Part shown: positions 18,516 through 26,652 of the stretch, piece by piece
Layout: each line of letters starts with the position of its first letter
How positions within the stretch are numbered: position 1 is the first letter of the stretch
Position numbers and translations under genes: made by a program
NCBI RefSeq assembly: GCF_005930475.1
Contig: NZ_SJEW01000017.1
Location: forward strand, 1-64,000
Direction of reading: 5' to 3'
Origin: Modestobacter altitudinis
GTDB taxonomy: Bacteria > Actinomycetota > Actinomycetes > Mycobacteriales > Geodermatophilaceae
DNA: 64,000 nucleotides
The notes under the pieces: generated by a model
What the model was told of the DNA's origin: nothing
The model's database searches: none
The model's input: the letters and a program-made list of their open reading frames with translations, nothing else

Positions 18516-18579
18516 CTGATGTCCTTTCGCCGGGCGCACGCACGGCGCCCGGCCACGCCGATGAGTTGAGTGGGGACGG

Positions 18580-19632
18580 TCAAGACGACGGGCCGGCCGA
18601 AGTGCCGTCAGCGGACCCTGGCGGAGGCGTGCCGGGAGCGCCGGAGGGAGGCGCACCTCCGGGGCCCCCACCCGATGGTGCAGCGCCGCTGGGCGCGCCG
18701 GACGGAGCTCCGTCGGCGCCGGGAGCGGTGCCGCCTCCGGTCGGCGTGGTGGTGGTGTCCACCCGCACGGTCAGGGCGACGGTGTAGCCGCCGTCGACGT
18801 CGCCGGACACCGTGGGGAGCTGGGTGACGCCGGAGTCGTCCCCGAAGACGTTGTCGCTGTCCAGGCTGACCTGCGACAGGTTGCTGACCGAGTTCTCGTA
18901 GCCCGTGGTGGCGTAGACGACGTCGTTGGTGGCCTGGGGCATGGCGATCTGCGAGGTGGCGATTGTGTTCGTGGAGTCGGTGATGCTGTCGACGTCGGGG
19001 TAGACCTCGAAGTGGATGTGTGGCCAACGGCCGGAGTAGCAGGCCGGGTAGATGCTGGTGAAGGTGACCTTCCCGTCGGCGTCGGCGACCTGCACGCCGC
19101 GCAGGTAGTTCTCGTTGAGGATGTCCTCGGAGTACAGCGAGTACTCACCGTCCCGGTTGCAGTGCCAGACGTACACGGCGACGCCCTCGAAGGGTGCGTC
19201 GTCGTTGGCCATGTCGAGGACGGTCAGTTCGATGGTGAGCGGGACGCCCTCGGCCGTGGTGGACGAGGTGCCGAAGCTGGACCGGATGTCGCTGCGGACG
19301 ACGCCGCTCTGGGTCAGCACGTTGGCGCCGTTGGAGCCGTCGCCGGGGTAGGGGCCGGCAGTCTCATCGGGGATCTCCCCGGACGCCGCGGTCGCCGCGG
19401 AGCTCGACGCAGCGGAGCTGGACGCCGTGGCGGAACCGCTGCTCGATCCGCCTCCGCAAGCAGCCAGCCCCGCGGTGGCGGCGCCCAGGCCCAGGACGCC
19501 CAGCATCTTCCGGCGGTTGAACAGGGTGCCGAGGTCGAAGGCAAGGCCCTGGTCGATGACCTCCTCCTCGGGCCGGGGCAAGCGACGGCCCTGATAGGTC
19601 GGGGCTGGAACCGGCCGGGACTGCGAAGGCAC
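18580..19632 (-). CDS. Tat-exported lipoprotein with intradiol ring-cleavage dioxygenase domain
   Basis: A 350-residue protein. Residues 39-59 form a Tat lipoprotein signal: NRRKMLG followed by a hydrophobic run and LAAC, with the lipid-bearing cysteine at 59. A Ser/Ala linker leads to an intradiol dioxygenase fold: the probable non-haem Fe(III) ligands are the Tyr in RDGEYS, the Tyr in ACYSGR and the two His in PHIHFEV. The tail after about residue 300 is Gly/Pro/Ser-rich low complexity. It would act on the outer face of the membrane on a catechol-like substrate, though extracytoplasmic members are poorly understood. The GTG at 19632 is chosen because GGAG lies six bases upstream; an upstream TTG at 19644 lacks a site. 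Confidence 0.82.
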   Translation of the reverse strand: MPSQSRPVPAPTYQGRRLPRPEEEVIDQGLAFDLGTLFNRRKMLGVLGLGAATAGLAACGGGSSSGSATASSSAASSSAATAASGEIPDETAGPYPGDGSNGANVLTQSGVVRSDIRSSFGTSSTTAEGVPLTIELTVLDMANDDAPFEGVAVYVWHCNRDGEYSLYSEDILNENYLRGVQVADADGKVTFTSIYPACYSGRWPHIHFEVYPDVDSITDSTNTIATSQIAMPQATNDVVYATTGYENSVSNLSQVSLDSDNVFGDDSGVTQLPTVSGDVDGGYTVALTVRVDTTTTPTGGGTAPGADGAPSGAPSGAAPSGGGPGGAPPSGAPGTPPPGSADGTSAGPSS

Positions 19633-19871
19633 AGAGAACTCCAATGGGTAACGGGGTGCGGTCTCGTCACGACTGTCGCGTGGCCGGGCTGGTGTAGCGG
19701 CGTGACTGCGCTGTGTATTCGCTGAGGATCGACCTGATCTCCGCAGTGGACGTGCTCACCGACTTCGAGTTCCGTGGCAGACGGTTGCTACAGACGGCAG
19801 CGGAGCAAGTCGGCAGCTCCGCCGGTGATCACCTGGGTCGTCGACCGACATCGCCGCCGCGCAACTCCGGC

Positions 19872-21002
19872 TCACTCCCGGGCGCGTAGGCGCTGGCCGA
19901 TGAGCGTTCCGGCCTGCTCGGTGAGGCGCCGGGACAGTTCGGGATCGCGGCTCGAGTCGGCGGCGTCGAGGTCGGCGAGGGCGACTACCTGCCGCAGTCC
20001 CAGTCGTTGGCATTCGTCGTCGGCGAGAAGGGACTGGCCGACAACGGCGTACACCGGCCGGGGGATGGCTCGTGACGCGACGACGGCGGGCAACTTCCCG
20101 GCCAGTGTCTGGCCGTCGATGCGGCCCTCGCCGGTGACGACGGCGGTGCAGTCGACGACGGCTCCGTCGAAGTCCAAGAGGTCGAGGAAGAAGTCGGCTC
20201 CGGGCACGCGCTGGGCGCCGAGCCATCGGCAGGCGAACCCGAGGCCGCCCGCCGCCCCGACGCCGGGCTCCTCGACCCCTGGCGTGTCCGCTGGTGAAGC
20301 GCCAGGTTGAGGGTTGTTGCCCAGCAGTTGGGCGAGATGGCTCAAACCCACCTCAAGGAGGTCGACCTGAGCCGGCGTAGCGCCCTTCTGCGGGCCGAAC
20401 ACCGCGGCGGCCCCGTCGGGGCCGACCAACGGGTTGCTCACGTCGGTTGCCACGACCAGTTCCACGCCGCCGAGAGGCAGCAGCCCGGAGACGTCGAGGT
20501 CGGCGATCTTTATCAGCGTCTCGCCGGCTGGGTCGACCTCGCCGCCGTGGGCATCGCGGAAACGGACGCCGAGCGCCGTCAGCATGCCGGCGCCTCCGTC
20601 AGTGCTGGCGCTCCCGCCCAGGCAGAGCACGATCCGCCGGGCGCCGGCGGTGACCGCGGCCGCGACAGCCTCGCCGAAGCCGTGGGAAGACGCGGACATC
20701 GGGACGAGCTCTCCGGCGGGCAGCGTCGCCAGCCCGCAGGTGGTGGCCACCTCGACGACGGCGGTCGTCCCGTCGAATGCAAAGGCGGCGTCGCGGAGCT
20801 CGCCGTCGGCGCCGTGGACGCGCACCGGGTGGGCGGTTGAGCCGGCGCACACCGCGGCGTCCACGCTGCCGTCACCGCCGTCGGCCAGGGGAAAGAGCCT
20901 GACGGCCACACCTGCCGCCGCCAGGCCCCGGCCGATGGCCTCCGCGACCTCGAGCGCGGTCAGGGAGCCCTTGAACTTGTCCGGGGCAACCAGGACACGC
21001 AC
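19872..21002 (-). CDS. Glycerate kinase
   Basis: A 376-residue glycerate kinase of the GarK/GlxK family, which phosphorylates D-glycerate, in this family usually to 2-phosphoglycerate. It has the family N-terminus VLVAPDKFKGSLTA, the ADGGDGS motif near residue 44, CLGGSASTDGGAGML and the C-terminal VTGEGRIDGQT block. The GTG at 21002 is supported by GGAG six bases upstream. It follows the dehydrogenase gene by 14 bases on the same strand, so the two are cotranscribed. The pairing lets the D-glycerate released from tartrate enter glycolysis. Confidence 0.92.
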   Translation of the reverse strand: MRVLVAPDKFKGSLTALEVAEAIGRGLAAAGVAVRLFPLADGGDGSVDAAVCAGSTAHPVRVHGADGELRDAAFAFDGTTAVVEVATTCGLATLPAGELVPMSASSHGFGEAVAAAVTAGARRIVLCLGGSASTDGGAGMLTALGVRFRDAHGGEVDPAGETLIKIADLDVSGLLPLGGVELVVATDVSNPLVGPDGAAAVFGPQKGATPAQVDLLEVGLSHLAQLLGNNPQPGASPADTPGVEEPGVGAAGGLGFACRWLGAQRVPGADFFLDLLDFDGAVVDCTAVVTGEGRIDGQTLAGKLPAVVASRAIPRPVYAVVGQSLLADDECQRLGLRQVVALADLDAADSSRDPELSRRLTEQAGTLIGQRLRARE

Positions 21003-21016
21003 TCTCGGCTCCAGGC

Positions 21017-22093
21017 TCAGGCGTTGACGGTGGCCGGTGCGCTGACCCGGTCCAGCACGGCGCGCGTGTAGCCGGCAGTGTCCGCGGACCCGCCCAGGTC
21101 GGCGGTGCTGATGCCGTCGGCCAGCGCACCGAAGGCAGCGGCGAGGAGCTCCGCGCTGGCCTCGGGGTGGCCGAGGTGGTCGAGCATCATGGCCGCCGAC
21201 CACATGGCGCCCAGGGGGTTGGCCTTGCCCTGACCAGCGATGTCGGGGGCCGAGCCGTGCACCGGCTCGAACATCGACGGGAACTCCCGCTCGGGGTTGA
21301 GGTTGGCCGCCGGCGCGACACCGATGCTGCCGGCCACCGCGGCGGCCAGGTCGCTGAGGATGTCGCCGAACAGGTTGGACCCCACGATGACATCGAAGCG
21401 CTCCGGGGCGAGCACGAGCTTGGCGGCGAGGGCGTCGATGTGCTCTTTGTCGCTGCGCACGCTGGGGTGCTGCTGCGCCACCTCGGCCACCAGTTCGTCC
21501 CAGAACGGCATGGTGTGCACGATGCCGTTGCTCTTGGTCGCCGAGGTGACGTGGTTGCCGCGGCTCTCGGCCAGCGCGTAGGCGTACTCGACGACGCGCG
21601 TGACGCCCTTGCGGGTGAAGACCGCCTCCTGCACGGCCAACTCGTCCTCGGTGCCCCGACCCAGTCGCCCCCCGATCTCGGAGTACTCGCCCTCCACGTT
21701 CTCCCGGACGACGACCAGGTCGACGTCCCCGGTGCCGGCGTTGCGCAGCGGGCTGGGCACCCCGTCGAGCACCCTGATCGGCCGCAGGTTCACGTACTGC
21801 TGGAAGCTGCGGCGGATGGGGATCAGCAGCCCCCACAGCGACACGTGGTCAGGAACCCCGGGCCAGCCGACCGCTCCCAGCAGCACTGAGTCGTGGTGGC
21901 GGATCTGCTGCAGGCCGTCGGCCGGCATCATCGCGCCCTCGGCCACGTACCGCTGGCACGACCAGTCGAAGGAGTCGTAGGTGAACTGGATGCCGTGCCG
22001 GCGGCCGACGGCGTCGAGGAGGGCCTGAGCCGGGGGGAGCACCTCGGCGCCGATGCCGTCGCCGGGGATGAGGGCGATGCGGTAGCTGGTCAT
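21017..22093 (-). CDS. Tartrate dehydrogenase/D-malate dehydrogenase family (NAD-dependent oxidative decarboxylase)
   Basis: A 358-residue beta-decarboxylating dehydrogenase of the isopropylmalate/isocitrate family. The segment DSFDWSCQRYVAEGAMMP is typical of the TtuC/DmlA group rather than LeuB. Active-site blocks are intact: LGAVGWP, the substrate arginines in NLRPIR, VRENVEGEYSEIGGR, the lysine in TKSNGI and the metal aspartates in GSNLFGDILSD. The group oxidises L-tartrate, converts meso-tartrate to D-glycerate and CO2, and D-malate to pyruvate and CO2; which applies here cannot be told. A LysR-type dyad lies 57 bases upstream of its ATG. Confidence 0.88.
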   Translation of the reverse strand: MTSYRIALIPGDGIGAEVLPPAQALLDAVGRRHGIQFTYDSFDWSCQRYVAEGAMMPADGLQQIRHHDSVLLGAVGWPGVPDHVSLWGLLIPIRRSFQQYVNLRPIRVLDGVPSPLRNAGTGDVDLVVVRENVEGEYSEIGGRLGRGTEDELAVQEAVFTRKGVTRVVEYAYALAESRGNHVTSATKSNGIVHTMPFWDELVAEVAQQHPSVRSDKEHIDALAAKLVLAPERFDVIVGSNLFGDILSDLAAAVAGSIGVAPAANLNPEREFPSMFEPVHGSAPDIAGQGKANPLGAMWSAAMMLDHLGHPEASAELLAAAFGALADGISTADLGGSADTAGYTRAVLDRVSAPATVNA

Positions 22094-22149
22094 GGCTTCA
22101 GTCGACCGTGCCTCGCGTCACACGTCCAAGACGCAGTTGTTGCCGCGCT

Positions 22150-22166
22150 GAGAGGTTGCGCCTATC
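22150..22166. promoter_or_regulatory. Probable LysR regulator site in front of the dehydrogenase gene
   Basis: The dyad GAGAG-N7-CTATC overlaps the stop codon of the LysR gene and lies about 57 bases upstream of the dehydrogenase start. It closely resembles GATAG-N7-CTATC in the divergent LysR/permease gap. The shared spacing and half-site support one regulator controlling both transcription units. Confidence 0.45.
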
Positions 22167-23058
22167 AGAGCAGCGTCTCGGTCGTGTCCTGCGCCAGGTG
22201 GAGGAACGCGGCGGCGGCTGGGCTCAACCGGCCCGGCCGGTACAGCAGCGACACGTGGAGCAGATCGGGGCAGTCCAGTGCCCGGACGGTGGCACCCGCG
22301 GACTCGGCCAGTGCCCGCCAGGAGTCGCTGACCACCGCCGTGCCGACGCCCGCGAGGACCAGCGGCAGCACGGCCTCCCGGTGCTCGACCTCGACTGCGA
22401 AGCGGCTGCCCAGGGCCTGGCGTCGCACCGCTTCGGCCACGCTGCGCATCCCGGTGCCCTGCTGGCCGACGATGAGCGCGGCACCGGCGAGGTCCGCAGG
22501 CTGAACGGGGTCGCCCGGGGGCAGCATCGACTCGTCCCGGGCCAGCAGGGCGAACCGCTGCGTCTCCAGGTGGAGGACCTCAAGGTCGTGCAGCGCGGGC
22601 GCCGACGGTGCGGCGGCGACCACTCCGAGCTCGGCGTTGCCGGTCGTCAGCATGGCCTGCACGGCGATGGGCGTGCTCGCCGCCCGGACCGAGATCAGGA
22701 CGAGCGGGTGGGCAGCAGCGAAGGCGGCGACCAGGCCGGTGAGTGGACTGACCGCCTGCGAGGGCATCGAGGCGATCGCGAGCTCCCCGCCGACGAGTCC
22801 GTCGACGGCCTCCACCGTCGCCCGGGCGAGCTCCAGTCCACGCAGCACCTCCCGGGCAGGGCCCACGAGCGCGTGGCCGGCTGCGGTCAGCACCAGACGG
22901 CGGCCCGTGCGGTGGAACAGCAGGCTGCCCAGGTCCCGCTCGAGTGCCCGCAACGCCTGGGAGACCGAGGGCTGGGCGACGTACAGCTGCTCGGCGGCCC
23001 GGTGGACGCTGCCGGCGTCCACGACGGCCAGGAAGTACCTGAGCTGACGAGCGTCCAC
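22165..23058 (-). CDS. LysR family transcriptional regulator
   Basis: A 297-residue LTTR. The N-terminal winged helix-turn-helix is complete (LRYFLAVVDAGSVHRAAEQLYVAQPSVSQALRALE), followed by a two-lobed substrate-binding domain for a small inducer. It is divergent from the GntP permease gene and upstream of the dehydrogenase and kinase genes, a common layout for a regulator of a catabolic locus. The inducer is probably the transported hydroxy acid or a product of it; that is inference. Start GTG at 23058. Confidence 0.9.
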   Translation of the reverse strand: MDARQLRYFLAVVDAGSVHRAAEQLYVAQPSVSQALRALERDLGSLLFHRTGRRLVLTAAGHALVGPAREVLRGLELARATVEAVDGLVGGELAIASMPSQAVSPLTGLVAAFAAAHPLVLISVRAASTPIAVQAMLTTGNAELGVVAAAPSAPALHDLEVLHLETQRFALLARDESMLPPGDPVQPADLAGAALIVGQQGTGMRSVAEAVRRQALGSRFAVEVEHREAVLPLVLAGVGTAVVSDSWRALAESAGATVRALDCPDLLHVSLLYRPGRLSPAAAAFLHLAQDTTETLL

Positions 23059-23076
23059 CGCGTCCTGCCTCCCGTC

Positions 23077-23093
23077 GATAGCCGGTGCCTATC
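23077..23093. promoter_or_regulatory. Probable LysR operator in the divergent LysR/permease promoter region
   Basis: A perfect dyad GATAG-N7-CTATC centred 27 bases upstream of the LysR start and about 120 bases upstream of the permease start. Its placement fits an autoregulatory site that also activates the divergent gene. Confidence 0.5.
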
Positions 23094-23204
23094 ACCTTGC
23101 CAGCAACCCGGTCTTGGACCGGTACGCCTACCGCAGGGCTCACTGGTGCTCGTTGTGATGGGCGGCACAGACGCCGTCCGCACCCGACTTCCTAGGAGGG
23201 CACC

Positions 23205-24656
23205 GTGTCCGATGCCTGGCTCCTTGCCCACACCGTCATCGCAATCGTGGGCATCGTTGCGCTGATCACCTGGCTCAAGACCCCACCCATCTTCGGACTG
23301 CTGATCGGGGCGACATACCTGGGCCTGGCCACCGGGCTGGGCATCAGCGGCACCGCGGAGGCCCTGACCGTCGGGTTCGGCGACGTGATGGCCGAGATCG
23401 GCTTGCTCATCACCTTCGGCGTCGTCATGGGATCCCTGCTCACCGCCACGAACACCCTTCAGCGCGTCATCGAAGGACTGCTGGGGCTCTTCGGTGAGAA
23501 GCGGGTGCCGATGGTGTTCGCCGTCTCCCTCTCCACGCTGTTCACCTCCATCTACTCCGATGTGGTGCTGGTGCTCACCGCGCCACTGGCGCGGCGCCTG
23601 GGTCCCCGCCTGGGCCCGCGGGGCGTCGCCCTCATGGGCGGTGCGCTGACTGCCGGCATCGAGGTCGGGCTCGTCTTCGTGGTCCCGGGTGTCGGCGCCC
23701 TCGCCGTGGCCGGCCTGCTGGACGTGCCGCTCGGTGAGATGTTCCTGCTCGGGCTCATCGTCGGAGTGCCCACCGCCGTGCTCACGATGCTCACCTTCGC
23801 CGTGCTGCTGAAGCGGGTGCTGCGCTGGGACCCGGCTGCCGACGAGCTCAAGGCGCCGGTTGACGACACCGACGAAGGGGCCGACGACGGCGCCGGCAAC
23901 GGAGGCGGTGCCGGCGGCGGCGCTGCTGGTTCTGACGGACATCCCGGGGCCGCGAGCTCGACCGCCATCACGACCACGACGGTCACCCGGCCATCCGAGG
24001 AGAGGGTCCGGCAGCTGCCGCTGCTGGTGTCGATCTCCCCGGTGCTGGTGACGCTGGCGCTGATCGCGCTGGGTGCGCTGGCCAACGCCTTCGACTTCCC
24101 CCTGGGCCCAATTGCGTTGCTCAGTGAGCCGGTCATTGCGATGGCGATAGGCGCCGGTCTGGCTCACCTGCTCGCCCAGCGGGTCCTGCCTCGAGCGGAG
24201 GTCAACTCGGCCGTCGGCAAGGCGCTGGCGATGGCCGGCCCCATCCTGGTCCTGTCTGGGCTCTCCGGCTCCGTCGCCGAGGTGATCGGTCAGTCCGGGC
24301 TGCGCGACGTGCTGGCCGAGTCGTTCAACGCCGGGTTCCTCCCGCCGCTGCTGCTGGTCTGGCTGGTCGCCGCGATCCTGCACATCGCGATGGGGTCCAT
24401 CTCCATCGCCGCGATCACCGCGGCCGGCATCCTGGCCCCGATCGCAGGCTCCTTGGGTGTCCCGGTCGTGCTCATCGCCCTGGCCGCCTGCTCCGGGGCA
24501 CTGTTCCTCCCGCACGTCAGCAGCAACTTCTTCTGGATGTTCCAGTCACTGCTCAACCTGAGCACCCGAGGGACGTTCAAGACCCACACCGTGGCCATGT
24601 CGTTGGCATCGGTGATCTCGCTGCCCATCGTGCTGCTGCTGGACATCGTCGTCTGA
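23205..24656 (+). CDS. GntP family permease (hydroxy-acid transporter)
   Basis: A 483-residue inner-membrane protein with about twelve predicted membrane spans and the GntP-family layout: an N-terminal spans block (IAIVGIVALITWLKTPPIF), the conserved GFGDVMAEIGLLITFG loop and a C-terminal HxxxGS-like region (LHIAMGSISIAA). A central cytoplasmic loop around residues 220-265 is rich in Asp, Gly and Thr. Family members import gluconate or related sugar and hydroxy acids with protons. The GTG start has AGGAGGG upstream. It is divergent from the LysR gene and ends in a strong hairpin. Substrate is inferred as tartrate, malate or glycerate from the neighbours. Confidence 0.88.
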   Translation: MSDAWLLAHTVIAIVGIVALITWLKTPPIFGLLIGATYLGLATGLGISGTAEALTVGFGDVMAEIGLLITFGVVMGSLLTATNTLQRVIEGLLGLFGEKRVPMVFAVSLSTLFTSIYSDVVLVLTAPLARRLGPRLGPRGVALMGGALTAGIEVGLVFVVPGVGALAVAGLLDVPLGEMFLLGLIVGVPTAVLTMLTFAVLLKRVLRWDPAADELKAPVDDTDEGADDGAGNGGGAGGGAAGSDGHPGAASSTAITTTTVTRPSEERVRQLPLLVSISPVLVTLALIALGALANAFDFPLGPIALLSEPVIAMAIGAGLAHLLAQRVLPRAEVNSAVGKALAMAGPILVLSGLSGSVAEVIGQSGLRDVLAESFNAGFLPPLLLVWLVAAILHIAMGSISIAAITAAGILAPIAGSLGVPVVLIALAACSGALFLPHVSSNFFWMFQSLLNLSTRGTFKTHTVAMSLASVISLPIVLLLDIVV

Positions 24657-24684
24657 CGGAGTTCGCGGAGCCGCTGCGCACGAC

Positions 24685-24717
24685 GAAGCCCCCATGGTCA
24701 GTGACCATGGGGGCTTC
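24685..24717 (+). terminator. Strong hairpin terminator of the permease gene
   Basis: A perfect 16-base inverted repeat (GAAGCCCCCATGGTCA against TGACCATGGGGGCTTC) lying 28 bases after the permease stop. It probably marks the right transcriptional edge of the inserted segment. Confidence 0.8.
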
Positions 24718-24739
24718 GGGCGGGTTGTGTCGGAGGGGT

Positions 24740-24775
24740 CACACGCACAGGCACACGCACACGCACACGCACACG
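24740..24775. repeat. CACACG/GCACAC hexamer repeat at the right junction
   Basis: Four tandem GCACAC units (24751-24774) with a degenerate unit before them. It lies directly before the resumed HhH-GPD sequence. If translated it gives a His-Thr run with no meaning in the repair family, so it belongs to the inserted side or to junction repair. Confidence 0.6.
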
Positions 24776-25240
24776 CCTGTGACTGAGGACCGGCTCGGCG
24801 TCGACACGCTGTCGGCAGCAGGGCTCGCCGGCTGCGACCCCGAGGTGCTGCAGCGGCACTTCCAGGGCCCGCCGGCCCTGCACCGCTACCCGGGGTCGAT
24901 GGCCACCCGCGCCCAGGACCTGGCCCGCCTGCTGCTGGAGCGGTACGACGGCCGCGCCGAGGCGCTGTGGAGCGACGTCCCGGACGCCACGACCCTGCTC
25001 CGCCGGCTGGGCGAGCTGCCCGGCTTCGGCGCGCAGAAGTCGAAGATCTTCCTCGCCCTGCTCGGCAAGCAGTGCGGCGTCACGCCACCCGGCTGGCGCG
25101 CGGCGGCGGGGGACTACGGCCAGGAGGGTGCACGCCGCTCGGTCGCCGACATCACCGGCCCCGCCTCGCTGGCCGAGGTGCGCGCCACCAAGCAGCAGCT
25201 CAAGCAGGCCGCCAAGGACGCGAAGGCCCAGCAGGGGTGA
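24776..25240 (+). pseudogene. HhH-GPD base-excision DNA repair gene, C-terminal fragment
   Basis: About 154 codons that continue the fragment at 17,685. It has ALHRYPGSMATRAQ, the helix-hairpin-helix LGELPGFGAQKSKIFLALLG and the family C-terminus (GWRAAAGDYG, RSVADITGPASL, a lysine-rich tail). The open frame extends upstream only through the terminator and the hexamer repeat, with no start codon context, so the fragment is unlikely to be expressed as a normal protein. With the N-terminal part it adds up to nearly the family length of about 200 residues, lacking only a short block after DQQV. Confidence 0.75.
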
Positions 25241-25406
25241 TCGGCGCCTGTGTCGGCGGGCACGTGGGAACAGTGCACCGAGCACCTGCATGGCGCACGA
25301 TCGAGTGGCACGATGGGTCCCAGGAGCCGGGGGCTCCGGGGCCGGTCGCACCAGCGAGAACCGACCACCGCCGCCCATCCCCCGGCCGACCCAGGGAAGG
25401 GCGACC

Positions 25407-25754
25407 GTGGCATCCAGCCAGTCCTCGAGCCGGTCCGACCGACGCGAGCCCCTGCTCATCACCGAAGCCGAGCCGAGCCAGGCCGACCAGCACGCAGCCC
25501 GCAAGAGGCGCTACTCGATCACCATGGCGATCCGTGGCGGCAGCCTGGTCATCGCTGCGCTGACCGCCCAGTACTCGCTGTGGCTGATGGCGGTCTTCGC
25601 CGTCCTCGGCACGGTGCTGCCCTGGATCGCGGTGGTCATGGCCAACGACCGGCCGCCGAAGAAGCACCTCGACCCCAACCGCTACCGGCCGCCGGCACCC
25701 GACCGGATCCTGGAGTCGGGCAGCAGCAGCAAGGCCCGCGTCATCGACATGTGA
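25407..25754 (+). CDS. DUF3099 membrane protein
   Basis: A 115-residue protein with the DUF3099 signature: LLITEAEPSQADQHAARKRRYSITM followed by two closely spaced membrane helices (about residues 43-83) and a proline-rich tail. The function of the family is unknown. The GTG start has GGAAGG upstream. Its stop is three bases from that of the convergent kinase gene. It is part of the actinobacterial core and marks the return to conserved gene order after the inserted segment. Confidence 0.85.
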   Translation: MASSQSSSRSDRREPLLITEAEPSQADQHAARKRRYSITMAIRGGSLVIAALTAQYSLWLMAVFAVLGTVLPWIAVVMANDRPPKKHLDPNRYRPPAPDRILESGSSSKARVIDM

Positions 25755-25757
25755 GCC

Positions 25758-26642
25758 TCAGCGGGCCCCCGCCCGTCCCACCACGACGGCGGCCCGCTGC
25801 AGGCCGGCCTCCAGCGCCGCCGCCGGGTCGGGCCGGCCGGCGGACGCCGACCACACCGACAGCACGCCGGCGGTGAAGGCATCGCCCGCGCCGGTCGTGT
25901 CCACGACCTCGGCCGGGTGCGCGGCCCGGTGCACCAGCACGTCCCCGGCTGCCCACAGCGCCCCCTCGGCCCCGAGGCTGACCACGACGACCGGGTGCAG
26001 CCCGGCGAGCGCCCGGGCTGCCTCGGTGGTGTCGGTGCAGCCCGTGAGCAGCCGCGCCTCCTCCGCGTTGGGCAGCAGCAGGGTGGCCGCCGCGGTGTCG
26101 GCGAGCCACCGGTCCACGCCGTAGCCGGCCAGCGGCCCGGTCGACGCCGGGTCGACCGACACCGTGCACCCCGCCGTGCGCGCCGCGGCCAGGGCGGCGA
26201 GCCCGGCTGCCCGCGGTCCGTCGTCCAGCAGCGTGTACCCGGACAGGTGCAGGTGGCCTCCGGCCGGCGGCGCCGGGACGTCGTCGGGCTGCAGCGCCAG
26301 GTTGGCGCCGCGGTCGGCGAGCATGCTCCGCTCCCCGCCCGGCTCGACGAGGCTGATGATCGTGCCGGTCGAGAGGCCGGGGAGGGCGCGCACCGCCAGG
26401 GTCACCCCGGCGCCGGTGAGGTCCCGGCACAGCGCCTGACCGGGGAGGTCCTCGCCGACGCAGCCGGCCAGCGTCACCGGCGTCCCGAGCGCGGCCAGGT
26501 GCGCCGCCACGTTCGCGCCCGCCCCGCCGCCGCGGGTGACGATCGCGGCGGGGCGGTCCGAACCCGGCGCCGGGTCCCCGGACAGCAGGGCGACGACGTC
26601 GGTGCAGACGTCGCCGACGACGACGACCCGCGGTGCGGTCAC
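25758..26642 (-). CDS. PfkB family carbohydrate kinase, probable pseudouridine kinase
   Basis: A 294-residue ribokinase-fold enzyme. It shows the N-terminal GG motif (TRGGGAGANVAAHLAALG) and the C-terminal anion-hole and catalytic-base motif DTTGAGDAFTAG. It starts ten bases after the stop of a pseudouridine-5'-phosphate glycosidase gene on the same strand. In E. coli and other bacteria a PfkB kinase (PsuK) phosphorylates pseudouridine and PsuG then cleaves it to uracil and ribose 5-phosphate. The psuK role is inferred from this neighbour; the family call is firm. Confidence 0.85.
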   Translation of the reverse strand: MTAPRVVVVGDVCTDVVALLSGDPAPGSDRPAAIVTRGGGAGANVAAHLAALGTPVTLAGCVGEDLPGQALCRDLTGAGVTLAVRALPGLSTGTIISLVEPGGERSMLADRGANLALQPDDVPAPPAGGHLHLSGYTLLDDGPRAAGLAALAAARTAGCTVSVDPASTGPLAGYGVDRWLADTAAATLLLPNAEEARLLTGCTDTTEAARALAGLHPVVVVSLGAEGALWAAGDVLVHRAAHPAEVVDTTGAGDAFTAGVLSVWSASAGRPDPAAALEAGLQRAAVVVGRAGAR

Positions 26643-26652
26643 GGTCGGCCGG

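Larger units (their letters stand above)
17784..24778. mobile_element. Putative 7 kb inserted segment splitting a DNA-repair gene
   Basis: The segment is bounded by the two halves of one HhH-GPD gene. It carries six genes, none of which belongs to the conserved chromosomal order seen on both sides: tatA, an intradiol dioxygenase, glycerate kinase, a tartrate/D-malate-type dehydrogenase, a LysR regulator and a GntP permease. Intergenic gaps are longer than in the flanking core. No transposase, integrase, tRNA target or clear terminal direct repeat is visible, so the mode of entry is unknown. Roughly ten to thirteen codons of the target gene also appear to be missing at the join. Exact ends are uncertain by a few bases. 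Confidence 0.6.

Noticed and set aside
17784-24778. Terminal direct or inverted repeats of the inserted segment
   Set aside because: Bases around both junctions were compared by eye; only short matches such as CAGG/CCTG were found, which is not above chance.
24740-24780. Tandem GCACAC repeats as a CRISPR array or as the start of a His-Thr-rich protein
   Set aside because: The unit is a simple hexamer with no spacers, and the translated run has no ribosome-binding site and no match to the repair family.
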